Shown: positions 43,934 to 52,353 of the stretch, piece by piece
Layout: each line of letters starts with the position of its first letter
How positions within the stretch are numbered: the first letter of the stretch is position 1
Source: Chitinophaga rhizophila
GTDB lineage: Bacteria > Bacteroidota > Bacteroidia > Chitinophagales > Chitinophagaceae
Assembly: GCF_019492185.1 (NCBI RefSeq)
Contig: NZ_JAICCF010000001.1
Coordinates: 868,001-932,000, forward strand
Reading direction: 5' to 3'
Length of the DNA stretch: 64,000 nt
Program-made: the position numbers and the translations under genes
The notes under the pieces: model-generated
Database searches by the model: none
The model's input: the letters and a program-made list of their open reading frames with translations, nothing else
Told to the model about the DNA's origin: nothing

Positions 43934-44623
43934 TCATTCCTGTTTCAGTTTACCTTTAAATACCTCCCGGAATTTGTCGCGTTTGGGCTTTACCACAAAC
44001 TGACAATAAGGCACGGACGCATTATTTTCATAGTAGTTCTGGTGATAATCCTCAGCATTGTAGAACTTGCCGTAAGGCGCAACTTCTGTAACGATCGGAT
44101 CGCTGTAAGCCTTTTCCTGATCCAGCCTCTTAATATAGTAGTCAGCCAGCTTATGCTGTGTTTCGTTGTGGTAGTATATAGCAGACCGGTACTGAGTGCC
44201 TTCATCATTCCCCTGCCTGTTCAGCGTGGTAGGATTATGGGCTATAAAAAAGGCTGCTAACAACTCATCATAGGAAATTTTAGAAGGATCATAAATAATA
44301 TTACAGGCCTCTGCATGACCTGTCGTACCAGTACATACAAGTTTATATGTCGGATACGGAACAGTACCGCCGGTATAGCCTGACGTGACGCTAATAACGC
44401 CCTGCAGCTGTTTAAACTGTTCTTCTACACACCAGAAACAGCCCGCGGCAAATGTAGCAGTATCCTGCTTTTTGCCAGTCTCTGCCTTAGCGGCAGCTTT
44501 CTCCATTTCTTTAAATGTGTTACTCTTACTAATATCCGGATGTGATTGCGCACATGCCCAGAATGGTAAGATAAATAGTAGGATCAGGTATACGCCTGAC
44601 CATTTTATCATGTTTCGCCTCAT
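43934..44623 (-). CDS. msrA: Peptide-methionine (S)-S-oxide reductase MsrA, exported
   Basis: 229 aa from the Met at 44623 (MRRNMIKWSG). Upstream Mets in the same frame give a non-signal-like N-terminus and are not preferred; 44611 is an alternative. A hydrophobic export segment (GVYLILLFILPFWACAQ) leads into the MsrA domain with the active site GCFWCVEEQF, GYTGG and the substrate/recycling region QYRSAIYY. The reaction is reduction of methionine-S-sulfoxide, here on the periplasmic side. The Cys at WAC could be lipidated, but the site is a poor lipobox. Operon with msrB. Confidence 0.93.
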   Translation of the reverse strand: MRRNMIKWSGVYLILLFILPFWACAQSHPDISKSNTFKEMEKAAAKAETGKKQDTATFAAGCFWCVEEQFKQLQGVISVTSGYTGGTVPYPTYKLVCTGTTGHAEACNIIYDPSKISYDELLAAFFIAHNPTTLNRQGNDEGTQYRSAIYYHNETQHKLADYYIKRLDQEKAYSDPIVTEVAPYGKFYNAEDYHQNYYENNASVPYCQFVVKPKRDKFREVFKGKLKQE

Positions 44624-45046
44624 ATTTATTTCATCTTTTATTGTGAAACCCCTAATACTATATACGTAAAACGACGCCGGATCGTCAGTGGGGATGTGTC
44701 GAAAACCGGATTTTAACACGCTTATAACTTTAACTAAAACATAATAATTATCTGCAAAAATCATTCAAACTGAGAAATAGCCTGGCTTAAGCTGCTATTC
44801 CTGACAGAATTGCCTTCCTTGCTGACAGTATATCCAGTCTCATATGGTTTATCATGAGGTTTATGGTGCAGGAATTTTACCTATCCGTCAGGGCCGGATT
44901 ACCAGATCAAGGTAAACCAGAACTGGGCTGCGGATTCAACATTGATCAACTTCTAATTGTCCGCCGGAAATAACAATACTGACAACAATCAAAGAGGCAC
45001 TTCCCATCAGGTGAAGTGCCTCTTTTTCATGATAATGCAGATGAAC
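44624..45046. other. Intergenic region between msrA and the thioredoxin-like gene
   Basis: About 420 bp. It contains the msrA upstream region and a terminator at 44991-45025. No supportable small gene and no consensus -7 box found. Confidence 0.4.
44991..45025. terminator. Terminator of the cupin-DHDPS-thioredoxin operon
   Basis: AAAGAGGCACTTC (44991-45003) and its perfect complement (45013-45025) form a 13-bp stem with a 9-nt loop, 21 bp past the stop of the thioredoxin-like gene. A T run on the plus side makes it bidirectional. Confidence 0.8.
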
Positions 45047-45277
45047 TTACTTCAGGTCATCTATTCCTGCACCAAAGTTGATGTGCAACACATTACCATT
45101 TGCAAGTACCAGCGCCGGTACTGACTTCACACCTGCTGCATCTGCATCTTTCACCTTTTCCTTATCAGTTCCAAGATGAATAACTTCTACCTGGTCAGCC
45201 GGAATAAATTGTAAAATATCCTGTTCTGCACTTACACATACCGGACAACCAGCGTGATAAAAAATTGCTTTTCCCAT
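45047..45277 (-). CDS. Small thioredoxin-fold protein
   Basis: 76 aa from the Met at 45277 (MGKAIFYHAG). A longer frame from 45328 overlaps the upstream gene and is rejected. It has a redox motif CPVC (GCPVC) near the N-terminus and a cis-Pro region SVPALVL, typical of glutaredoxin/NrdH-size thioredoxin-fold proteins. Cytosolic. Its ATG is one base past the stop of the DHDPS-like gene, so translation is likely coupled. It may keep the pathway enzyme or its product reduced. Confidence 0.85.
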   Translation of the reverse strand: MGKAIFYHAGCPVCVSAEQDILQFIPADQVEVIHLGTDKEKVKDADAAGVKSVPALVLANGNVLHINFGAGIDDLK

Positions 45278-45278
45278 T

Positions 45279-46166
45279 TTATTGATTTTTGATTGTTGAA
45301 AGAATATCCTGTAATACTTTGCGCTCATTGGCTGTAAGCGGCTTCAGAGGGCTTCTAAGTTCTCCGGCTTCCTGCCCCAATAATTCAAGACCTGCTTTAA
45401 TAGCCCGGGGAAGACCGGTAGCCACGATGAACTTCAAGAGATCCACCTGCTGATAGAACAGGCTTCTGGCATTGCTGTAATTACCATCCGTGACCGCCTC
45501 AAACAGGGCAGTGTTCAATGTGGGGATCAGGTTGGGAGCTGCAGTACACCAGCCAGTAGCGCCTGCGGCAAAAGCAGCCAGTGCTAACGGATTAGAACCA
45601 TTGTAGAAGGCTACTTCCTCTCCCAGCTCCCGACGGAGGTAATGCATCCGCTGTACATCACCTGTGCTCTCTTTAATCATCGTGACGTTAGGTATTTCAA
45701 GCAGGCGCTTTAGCAGACTGGCTGACATATCCACACCACCTGTTGCCGGATTATTATATGCCATGATCGGTATATTGATACGGCTGGCAACCGCATCGTA
45801 GTGGGCCACTATCTCATCATCCGTCAGCTTCCAGTAACTCATTGGGATGATCATCACTGCAGATGCGCCAGCTTTCTCCGCAAACTTCGCATGATAGATA
45901 GTCCGCTCTGTAGTCAGGTTAGATACACCTACCAGGGTTGGTACTCTTCCTGCTACCTGTTGCAGAGTGGCTTCTGTAACAGCTTCCTTTTCTTCGTCAG
46001 TCAGATAAGGTAATACCCCAGTACTGCCAAGTGGCGCAATGGCATGAGCGCCGGAGGTTACCAGCCGCTCAACCAGCTTCCTGAATAAAGGAACGTCTAG
46101 CTGCTCATTACGGTCAAACGGTGTAATAGCATAGGCGATCACGCCTTTTAATATTGTAGTTGTCAT
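45279..46166 (-). CDS. DHDPS/NAL family class I aldolase
   Basis: 295 aa TIM-barrel of the DapA/NanA superfamily. GSTG at 47-50 (substrate carboxylate loop), Tyr137 (MAYNNP) and Schiff-base Lys165 (MIKESTGD) are in place. It should condense or cleave pyruvate or a 2-oxo acid with an aldehyde. It is unlikely to be the housekeeping DapA, because it sits in a catabolic-looking operon with a cupin and a thioredoxin-like protein under a MocR regulator. The exact substrate (for example a keto-sugar acid or hydroxyproline-derived compound) cannot be told. 27 bp after the cupin gene. Confidence 0.9.
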   Translation of the reverse strand: MTTTILKGVIAYAITPFDRNEQLDVPLFRKLVERLVTSGAHAIAPLGSTGVLPYLTDEEKEAVTEATLQQVAGRVPTLVGVSNLTTERTIYHAKFAEKAGASAVMIIPMSYWKLTDDEIVAHYDAVASRINIPIMAYNNPATGGVDMSASLLKRLLEIPNVTMIKESTGDVQRMHYLRRELGEEVAFYNGSNPLALAAFAAGATGWCTAAPNLIPTLNTALFEAVTDGNYSNARSLFYQQVDLLKFIVATGLPRAIKAGLELLGQEAGELRSPLKPLTANERKVLQDILSTIKNQ

Positions 46167-46193
46167 GCTGTTCAGCTAATCTTTAAGCAGTTA

Positions 46194-46694
46194 TTATAAA
46201 TCTCTTCCTTCTTCTTCACGTAGTGCTACGCCAAGGTTCTGCAGTTGTGGTGCATTTTCGCAGGCAATGTATTTTGCTGGCAGCGTATCACTTACATTCT
46301 GATGCCGGTGCCATGCCCAGGAAGGGATATAAACAGCATCCCCAGCCTGCCATTCCACACGCTCTCCTTCTATCTCTGTCCAGCCTTTGCCTTCAATAAC
46401 ATAGAGTACTGTTTCATAAGTATGCCGGTGGCGGTTTGTGAGCTGGCCTGGTAGTAGTCCGCCGATTGTCATACTAACATTCTTACTGGGCAGATCTACG
46501 AAAAATACAGGGTGTTTACGCTCTGTAGAAAACTGATTGTGCTCGCCTGCACGTTCTACATTCTTATGTATCAGGTGTGAAGGTTTGACGAATTTCGGCC
46601 TGGCAAATGTTTCATGAAAGTCTTTGGAACTGAATTGTTTCTGCTGGTCCTTCTCAGATGGGGTGGTTGACACCGTTGTTGTTGTATCAGACAT
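46194..46694 (-). CDS. Cupin domain protein
   Basis: 166 aa. A single cupin barrel spans about 75-145, with HRHTYETVLYVIEGKGWTEIEG (histidines and Glu of cupin motif 1) and GDAVYIPSWAWHRHQN (motif 2), giving a likely metal site. The N-terminal 20 residues are Thr/Ser-rich. It is the first gene of a three-gene operon with the DHDPS-like aldolase and the thioredoxin-like protein. Candidate roles are isomerase, dioxygenase or ligand binding; none can be chosen from sequence. Divergent from the MocR regulator, 102 bp apart. Confidence 0.88.
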   Translation of the reverse strand: MSDTTTTVSTTPSEKDQQKQFSSKDFHETFARPKFVKPSHLIHKNVERAGEHNQFSTERKHPVFFVDLPSKNVSMTIGGLLPGQLTNRHRHTYETVLYVIEGKGWTEIEGERVEWQAGDAVYIPSWAWHRHQNVSDTLPAKYIACENAPQLQNLGVALREEEGRDL

Positions 46695-46734
46695 ATTTTT
46701 TAGTTTTTTTGGTGATCGTATCAGGATTGCATGA

Positions 46735-46742
46735 CAAAAGTA
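46735..46742 (-). promoter_or_regulatory. -7 box of the cupin operon
   Basis: Minus strand TACTTTTG, three bases from the opposing -7 box of the MocR gene. Leader to 46694 about 35 nt. No TTG -33 element at the ideal distance. Confidence 0.5.
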
Positions 46743-46765
46743 GTTTACCTTTGGACCAGTAAACT
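46742..46765. promoter_or_regulatory. Palindromic operator candidate in the MocR divergon
   Basis: AGTTTAC (46742-46748), 10-bp gap, GTAAACT (46759-46765): a perfect inverted repeat that covers the MocR -7 box and touches the cupin-operon -7 box. The position fits control of both directions by one regulator, most simply MocR itself. Confidence 0.55.
46746..46753 (+). promoter_or_regulatory. -7 box of the MocR-type gene
   Basis: TACCTTTG, with TTG 16 bp upstream (46727-46729). It lies inside the longer reading frame that begins at 46731, so it supports the later start at 46797. Confidence 0.55.
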
Positions 46766-46796
46766 GATACAGTTTTTACAAAAACAGATAGTCCAG

Positions 46797-48218
46797 ATGT
46801 TAAGACCTTGGAAACTGGAAATCCAGCTAGACAATCAGTCAGATAAAGCGATATACCTTCAGATAGCAGATGCTATTATCAAAGACATTCATTCCGGCAG
46901 ACTAAAAGCCGGGGATGCGTTGCCGGGCAGCAGAAATCTGGCCGCGTTACTGAATGTGAACAGGAATACGGTGATAGAGGCACTCCAGGTGTTGATCAAC
47001 GAAGAGTGGGTAGTATCGCGCGAGCGGAAGGGTATTTTTGTTTCAGCAACCTTACCTGCTTTTTCCGGCAAGCAACCAGCTGTACCGGTAGCAATCACAG
47101 TTGCTGAGGCTACAGGCAACCGTTATCATATACAGTTTGATGACGGGCATCCCGACAGCAAGATTGCGCCAGTTACAGAACTCGCAAGGGCATACCGGCA
47201 GATATTCAACCGCAAAGCCAGGTGGCAGATGATGGGCTATGGAGATGAATATGGAGATGCCGCATTCAGGAAAGCCATCATGCACATGCTGAATCACCAA
47301 CGCGGCATTAGTATTACAGAAGACGGCATTTGTATTACCAGGGGCAGTCAGATGGCTATGTACCTGGCATTTCAGTGCCTGATAGAGAAAGGGGATTATG
47401 TGCTGGTGGAGAATCCGGGATACAAACCTGCCTGGAAAGCAGCAGAAAGCGCTGGCGCGCGGCTATTACCAGTATCAGTCGATAGCGATGGTATGATCAT
47501 AGAAGAAGTCATCCGTCACCTCAGATCCCGCAGGAAAATCAAAGCCATCTATACGACTCCGCACCGCCAATATCCCACAACAGTTACACTAAGTCTGCAA
47601 CGCCGCCTGGCGCTGATCAAACTTGCGAATGAATATGGCTTCACGATTATAGAAGACGATTATGATAACGAGTTCTGTTTTGGTTACCGGCCCGTTATGC
47701 CATTATCCAGCTTCAGCGAATTAAACCAGTATGTCTATATCGGAACGATGAGTAAAGTGGTGGCTCCCGCCCTCCGCATAGGATATCTTGTCAGTAATAA
47801 TGTGGATCTGATCAGACAGGTAGGCGCGTTGCGCAGGATCATTGATGTACAGGGCGACGCTATCATGGAACAAGCGGTATTGCAGCTTATTAAAGATGGT
47901 ACTATCAAAAGGCACATCAGAAAAGCGACCAGCCTTTACAAAGCCAAAAGAGATTTTACAGCAACATTACTGGACAAACACCTGGCTGGCAAGGTAACAT
48001 ATCATCTGCCTGAAGGTGGACTGGCGTTCTGGATTACCCCTCTTTCACCGGTTAATTGGCAGGTGATACAGGAAAAGCTATCCGCCAAAGGTATCCGCAT
48101 TATTACACCTGATAACTACAGCATAGATACACCGGTAAATGGCATGCGGTTAAGTTATGGCGCACTGAGTGAAGTACAGCTGGAAGAAGGTATTGCAGCG
48201 CTGGCAGCATATATCTGA
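46797..48218 (+). CDS. MocR-type regulator (GntR HTH fused to PLP aminotransferase-like domain)
   Basis: 473 aa from the Met at 46797 (MLRPWKLEIQLD); an ATG at 46731 precedes the promoter box and is rejected. The N-terminal GntR winged helix spans about 10-75 (AIYLQIADAIIKDIHSGRLKAG, ALPGSRNLAALL). It is followed by a class I aminotransferase fold with GSQMAMYLAFQ, IIEDDYDNEF and the PLP lysine in TMSKVVAP. MocR proteins use PLP, or PLP adducts with amino compounds, to control divergent genes. Here the obvious target is the cupin/aldolase/thioredoxin operon across the 102-bp gap. Confidence 0.93.
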   Translation: MLRPWKLEIQLDNQSDKAIYLQIADAIIKDIHSGRLKAGDALPGSRNLAALLNVNRNTVIEALQVLINEEWVVSRERKGIFVSATLPAFSGKQPAVPVAITVAEATGNRYHIQFDDGHPDSKIAPVTELARAYRQIFNRKARWQMMGYGDEYGDAAFRKAIMHMLNHQRGISITEDGICITRGSQMAMYLAFQCLIEKGDYVLVENPGYKPAWKAAESAGARLLPVSVDSDGMIIEEVIRHLRSRRKIKAIYTTPHRQYPTTVTLSLQRRLALIKLANEYGFTIIEDDYDNEFCFGYRPVMPLSSFSELNQYVYIGTMSKVVAPALRIGYLVSNNVDLIRQVGALRRIIDVQGDAIMEQAVLQLIKDGTIKRHIRKATSLYKAKRDFTATLLDKHLAGKVTYHLPEGGLAFWITPLSPVNWQVIQEKLSAKGIRIITPDNYSIDTPVNGMRLSYGALSEVQLEEGIAALAAYI

Positions 48219-48328
48219 TAAAAATGACACATTCATTCAACAAGAATCAGCGATGAAATGCAGGAATGATTTACCTTGCAGATAGAAAATCAGCTTATCC
48301 ATTTGTGCTAACCTCCAGTAAGCTAACT

Positions 48329-49087
48329 ATGAAAAAAACATTAATAGCCATTTTATTACTGGCCACTCACTTTATCAATGCCCGGGGACAGGCAACTACT
48401 GATAACAATCAGCAGGTGATTGCCGATTTCATCAACAATGTAAAAAAGCAGAATAAGACAGCGCTTGCTGAGAAGGTGGTATTCCCACTCAGGCGGGATG
48501 CTCCGATTCCGCCGGTAAAAACCAAACAGGAATTTCTGGAACGGTATAATGATATATTCGATGCAGCATTGACAAAGTTGATCATTGAGTCGCAACCCGA
48601 CAAAGACTGGAAGGATATGGGATGGCGCGGCATGATGCTTGATCAGGGAAAAGTATGGTTAAACGGAGATGGTAAACTTGTTGCAGTAAATTATGAGTCT
48701 ACCATTGAAAAAAGAAAGAGAGAAGCATTGATTGCTGAGGATAGAAAAGAGCTGAACAAGGCAGTCAGGAATTATCAACGACCGGTGTACGTACTGGAGA
48801 CAGCTAAGTTCAGGATCAGGATTGATGATATGGGAAAGGACAATTACCGGTATAGCTCCTGGAAGATACAAAGCAGTAAAGGCGATGTACCAGACCTGGT
48901 AATTGAAAACGGGAAAGTATTGCATGAAGGAACAGGGGGTAATCATCGCTATCAATTCAAAAATGATGGTTACCTTTATGAGTGTGATTTCACTTTACTG
49001 GGTGTGGATAACCAAACACCTGCCGTATTAAAAATTTATAAAGATGGTAAAACGTTGTTGTCACAACCAGCTACTATTATAGAATAA
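48329..49087 (+). CDS. Exported protein of unknown function
   Basis: 252 aa from the Met at 48329 (MKKTLIAILLLATHFINARGQ), which gives a clean signal peptide; an upstream Met at 48266 would bury it. The mature part begins with a helical segment (NQQVIADFINNVKKQNKTALAEKVVFPLRR) resembling NTF2-like/DUF4440-type starts, followed by a mixed charged region and a C-terminal beta-rich domain. Not assigned to a family. A terminator follows at 49116. Confidence 0.8.
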   Translation: MKKTLIAILLLATHFINARGQATTDNNQQVIADFINNVKKQNKTALAEKVVFPLRRDAPIPPVKTKQEFLERYNDIFDAALTKLIIESQPDKDWKDMGWRGMMLDQGKVWLNGDGKLVAVNYESTIEKRKREALIAEDRKELNKAVRNYQRPVYVLETAKFRIRIDDMGKDNYRYSSWKIQSSKGDVPDLVIENGKVLHEGTGGNHRYQFKNDGYLYECDFTLLGVDNQTPAVLKIYKDGKTLLSQPATIIE

Positions 49088-49115
49088 GACTTACTAACCC
49101 ACTATTATACAACAT

Positions 49116-49144
49116 CAGGGCATTTCATTATATGGAATGCCCTG
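49116..49144 (+). terminator. Terminator after the exported protein gene
   Basis: CAGGGCATT (49116-49124) pairs with AATGCCCTG (49136-49144), extended by two inner pairs, followed by a T-rich GTTATTTT. Confidence 0.75.
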
Positions 49145-49267
49145 GTTATTTTAACCCCCTTGAGAAAGTCACCCCCTTTTTAGTCTGTTTTACTGCAAGC
49201 TACCGCACTGTTGCAGCACCGGCGCTTCTGATGAAGTTGGGTGTTACATAAATTTGACGTAAGTTCG

Positions 49268-49450
49268 TTCCTGCAATTGGTTACCTGTGCTGTAAGCCGG
49301 GTATTAAAAGGGAATCCGGTGTAAATCCGGAACTATCCCCGTAGCTGTAACCTGAGCGAAGTTTCGGTTCTCTCCAAGCCACTGTCCGACAGGATGGGAA
49401 GGCCACCGAAAAATCAGGGAGTCAGAAGACCTGCCTGCTGCAATTTCATT
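49268..49450 (+). ncRNA. Cobalamin (AdoCbl) riboswitch
   Basis: The conserved core is plain: GGGAATCCGGTGTAAATCC at about 49309, the CCCCGTAGCTGTAA segment, the B12-box GCCACTG...GATGGGAAGGC (about 49376-49404) and the 3' AGTCAGAAGACCTGCC closing strand (about 49420-49437). A GC-rich hairpin follows near 49450-49475 as a possible expression platform. It binds adenosylcobalamin in the nascent mRNA and lowers expression of the downstream genes when B12 is plentiful. It lies 197 bp before the BtuG-like start and controls the two lipoprotein genes. Boundaries are approximate. Confidence 0.95.
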
Positions 49451-49646
49451 CAAGCGCTTTCGGGTGAAAGGCGAAGAGTGTGTCCTACATGCTTCCATAA
49501 GCTTGTTGTACGTATGATGTGATCGTTGTAATGTCTCATTGCTGTGCTATTGTTCGCAAGAGGCAGGCGTGCCTGTATATGCATTACTCACTTCATCAGC
49601 TGCTTGAATGAAAGGTTTGAAAGTGCTTAACCACTCAACCTTTTAT

Positions 49647-50756
49647 ATGAAAATCAAACATTACTTCCCTGTGCTCGTAGCAGCACTGACCTTCTTGCAT
49701 GCATGTAAAAAGGACGACAACGAATCGCTGACGCCTACTACTATAGGTGCTAACCCAGCTGCTATTACCGGCAAATATGCCAATGGCTTCTTTATTGCCA
49801 ATGAAGGCTGGTACGGACATGGATCCGGTGATCTGCACTTCTATGATTACAGCGCAGACACCCTGCGGCTGAATGTCTATGCAGCAGAGAACCCGGGCAA
49901 GACATTAGGCGGATCTACCAATACACTGCAATTTGCCACAGTATTCAGGAACAAGCTCTATATCGTAGTAAAAGCTGGCGGTCCGCTGGTAGTAACAGAC
50001 GCCGGCACGCTGGTAGAAACAGCCAGACTTACCACGACGCCCGACAACGACGGCCATGCCTTCCTCGGACTGGACAGTACGAAAGGTTTATTGACTACCG
50101 GTGGAGGCGTATATCCTATTACATTGCCAGGATTGGTAGCCGGTACAAAATTGCCAGGTATCAACAGCTACTCCGGCGATATGATCAAAGTTGGCAATTA
50201 CATATTTGTACACGCTCAAACAGAAGGAATCGTAGCTTATAATGCAGCAACGCTGACAGTGGCGCGAAACTTCGGCGTGGCTAATCTCTGCTTCGCACAG
50301 GGGAAAGACGGCGCAGTATACGCAGCTAAATCAGACTCCCTGCTGCGTATCAATCCAACAACACTGGCACGTAGTGCTGTAAAGCTGCCATTCACTATAT
50401 CATCTCCCTGGGGTGCATGGCGTCATAGCGCTATCACTTCTTCCACAACAGATAGCACCATCTTTATTGTGCGCAATAACGGATTTATGGGCGGCACAAC
50501 TTTGTACCGTTACGTAATTGGTAATACGGCTTCACTGGCAACGCCTTTTATTACACTGCCTACCGGTCAATACTTCTACGGAGCGGGCGCTGCCTATGAT
50601 AAGCATAACAATACATTGGTCGTAACAACGATCAACGGTCCGTATTCCGGCAGCGTAAATACAGTACTGCGTTACAACGCTACTACCGGTGCTTTGATCA
50701 ATTCAAAAGTATTCAACGGCTGGTATTTCCCGGCAATGCCAGTATTCCAACCATAA
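49647..50756 (+). CDS. BtuG-like surface beta-propeller lipoprotein (DUF5074/YncE-like), cobalamin uptake
   Basis: 369 aa from the Met at 49647 (MKIKHYFPVLVAALTFLHAC, lipobox LHAC, then KKDDNE). The upstream ATG at 49608 would spoil the signal. The mature part is a beta-propeller of repeated blades, for example NTLQFATVFRNKLYIVVKAG and LLRINPTTLARSAVKLP, in the DUF5074/YncE-like class. BtuG lipoproteins of Bacteroides have this fold and capture B12 outside the cell before the BtuB transporter. Placement right behind a cobalamin riboswitch supports the same role, although no TonB-dependent receptor gene is next to it. Distant BtuG homology is inferred from fold and context. Confidence 0.85.
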   Translation: MKIKHYFPVLVAALTFLHACKKDDNESLTPTTIGANPAAITGKYANGFFIANEGWYGHGSGDLHFYDYSADTLRLNVYAAENPGKTLGGSTNTLQFATVFRNKLYIVVKAGGPLVVTDAGTLVETARLTTTPDNDGHAFLGLDSTKGLLTTGGGVYPITLPGLVAGTKLPGINSYSGDMIKVGNYIFVHAQTEGIVAYNAATLTVARNFGVANLCFAQGKDGAVYAAKSDSLLRINPTTLARSAVKLPFTISSPWGAWRHSAITSSTTDSTIFIVRNNGFMGGTTLYRYVIGNTASLATPFITLPTGQYFYGAGAAYDKHNNTLVVTTINGPYSGSVNTVLRYNATTGALINSKVFNGWYFPAMPVFQP

Positions 50757-50770
50757 AACAGCTCAATAGT

Positions 50771-50813
50771 ATTCACTCCTTCCGTCAACAGTCAGGTGAC
50801 GGAAGGAGTGAAT
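50771..50813 (+). terminator. 17-bp hairpin between the two B12-lipoprotein genes
   Basis: ATTCACTCCTTCCGTCA (50771-50787) pairs exactly with 50797-50813 across a 9-nt loop, followed by TTAATAT. It sits inside the riboswitch-controlled unit, so it could attenuate or protect the mRNA and set unequal levels of the two proteins. Confidence 0.6.
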
Positions 50814-50835
50814 TTAATATACCATTACAACCAAA

Positions 50836-52011
50836 ATGAAAACCATGCGAAAAGTTTTACCGGCTGCACTAGCGATTATAATTGGCATCAGCAGTTGTTC
50901 AAAAGACGAGGAAAACCAACAGCCATCAGCGCCTCAGATCACCATTACGTTTCCTGATGGGGGCTTTAAAGTCGATAGCCGCCAATGGCTAAGAGTACAG
51001 CCTGTGGTTACCGGCGACTCTGCAACTACGCGCTTCCTGTGGACGCTTAACAATGATACCGTCAGTGTTGACAAAAATCTGCTCTATGTATTTGCCGAAG
51101 GAGGCACCTACAACCTTGAATTTTCAGCAAGTAATAATGCAGGTACCACAAAGCAGCAAGTAGTTGTTACCGTGGCAGAAAAAAGCTATGAGAACAGCAT
51201 ACTTACCGTGTTTGACTACTCCCCCGCTCCCGGACAGTTCATCAACAGTATGCCTGCATGGGAACAAGGTAATACGGCCGCCCAGGTAATTGCGAAAGCG
51301 CAGGAATCCCTGAATAACAGGGGGATGATCTCGCTGGGAGGCTTCGGTGGATACGTTGTACTGGGACTCGGTCATACGATCATTAATAAGCCGGATGATT
51401 ACAGCTTCCTGGTAAAGGGTAATGCCTTTGATAACTGGTCAGAACCAGGTATAGTAATGGTATCTGCAGATGTTAACGGCAATGGTCTGCCTGATGACGA
51501 ATGGTATGAAATAGCAGGCGCGGAATACAATAGTCCTGAAACGATACATGATTATCAAATCACCTACTATAAGCCTGACGAAGGTAAAACGCCTATGCCC
51601 GACGGTATGTACCTGAGCGATACTACCTACCTCCGATGGAAAGATAACCAGGGTAAATCCGGGTATGTATCGAAAAATGTGTTCCATGCGGGGTCGTATT
51701 ATCCACAATGGAAAGGTGACAGTATTTCGTTTGCCGGTACCTGTCTGACCAACAAACATGTGGGAGATATATCCGGAGAAGGCAGCATGTTTGTGAGTCT
51801 GCCGTTTGCCTGGGGCTATACCGACAATGTAAAAGACGATGCTGAAAATGCAGCGATCAGGATTAGTTGGGCGGTGGACAAATCAGGTAAGACAGTACAT
51901 CTGCCGGGAATAGACTTTATCCGCGTACATACGGGAATGCGCGCAGAAGCCGGCTGGCTGGGAGAAGTATCTACTGAGGTAACAGGCCTGGTAGATCTCA
52001 ACCTGAAATAA
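50836..52011 (+). CDS. PKD-domain surface lipoprotein of the cobalamin locus (BtuH-like)
   Basis: 391 aa. Lipoprotein signal with lipobox GISSC followed by SKDEEN, an acidic stretch of the type linked to surface exposure in Bacteroidota. A PKD-like beta-sandwich (about 35-115, EGGTYNLEFSASNNAG) precedes a larger domain with LGLGHTIIN, SEPGIVMVSADVNGNGLPDDEWYEIAG and a DxNxDGxxDD-like calcium-binding look. This domain pattern is common in Bacteroidota B12 loci, where BtuH proteins bind cobalamin on the surface. It is second behind the riboswitch. Role by context and recollection of the family, not by a specific motif. Confidence 0.8.
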   Translation: MKTMRKVLPAALAIIIGISSCSKDEENQQPSAPQITITFPDGGFKVDSRQWLRVQPVVTGDSATTRFLWTLNNDTVSVDKNLLYVFAEGGTYNLEFSASNNAGTTKQQVVVTVAEKSYENSILTVFDYSPAPGQFINSMPAWEQGNTAAQVIAKAQESLNNRGMISLGGFGGYVVLGLGHTIINKPDDYSFLVKGNAFDNWSEPGIVMVSADVNGNGLPDDEWYEIAGAEYNSPETIHDYQITYYKPDEGKTPMPDGMYLSDTTYLRWKDNQGKSGYVSKNVFHAGSYYPQWKGDSISFAGTCLTNKHVGDISGEGSMFVSLPFAWGYTDNVKDDAENAAIRISWAVDKSGKTVHLPGIDFIRVHTGMRAEAGWLGEVSTEVTGLVDLNLK

Positions 52012-52031
52012 CCCATTCCCAGCAACTTATT

Positions 52032-52078
52032 ACAGATAGCAACAGCCGTTCCCCGAAGGAACAGCTATTGCTATCTGT
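52032..52078 (+). terminator. Terminator of the cobalamin lipoprotein unit
   Basis: A 21-bp stem (52032-52052 with 52058-52078) holding two G-T pairs and a 5-nt loop, followed by TGTTGT, 21 bp past the stop. Confidence 0.75.
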
Positions 52079-52353
52079 TGTTGTAACATATAGTCTGCCG
52101 GTCTCCGGATATCCGGATCTATGATGCATTTCGCGTATGCGTTAATTTGCCAACATTTAAAAGAAGTTATTACATTTGTCTACCAGTATCCAATGATTCA
52201 ACCAAATCAGACCAATTCAGAGAAGCATTGTCCTCCAGATGCTGAAGTTGTAATTATTAACCTTTAAGCTTTAATCGTTAATGGCAAATCGAGCAAATCC
52301 CACTTATTAAGTTCATTGTTCCAGAATCTTTAATCAATCTCCAATAGTTTCCG
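52079..52353. other. Intergenic region before the beta-barrel gene
   Basis: About 275 bp, A+T-rich, no gene. The promoter at 52146-52178 is the only recognised element and leaves a long leader of about 170 nt. Confidence 0.5.
52146..52178 (+). promoter_or_regulatory. Promoter of the beta-barrel/DUF3095 unit
   Basis: TTTG (52146-52149), 21-bp spacer, TACATTTG (52171-52178). A full match to the Bacteroidota promoter consensus. Confidence 0.6.

Noticed and set aside
45279-46166. Housekeeping dapA of lysine synthesis
   Set aside because: Family membership is certain, but the cupin/thioredoxin operon under MocR control suggests another aldolase role, so the symbol was not given.
49304-49498. A 64-codon minus-strand frame over the riboswitch
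   Set aside because: The DNA is explained by a conserved cobalamin riboswitch on the plus strand, so the frame is incidental.
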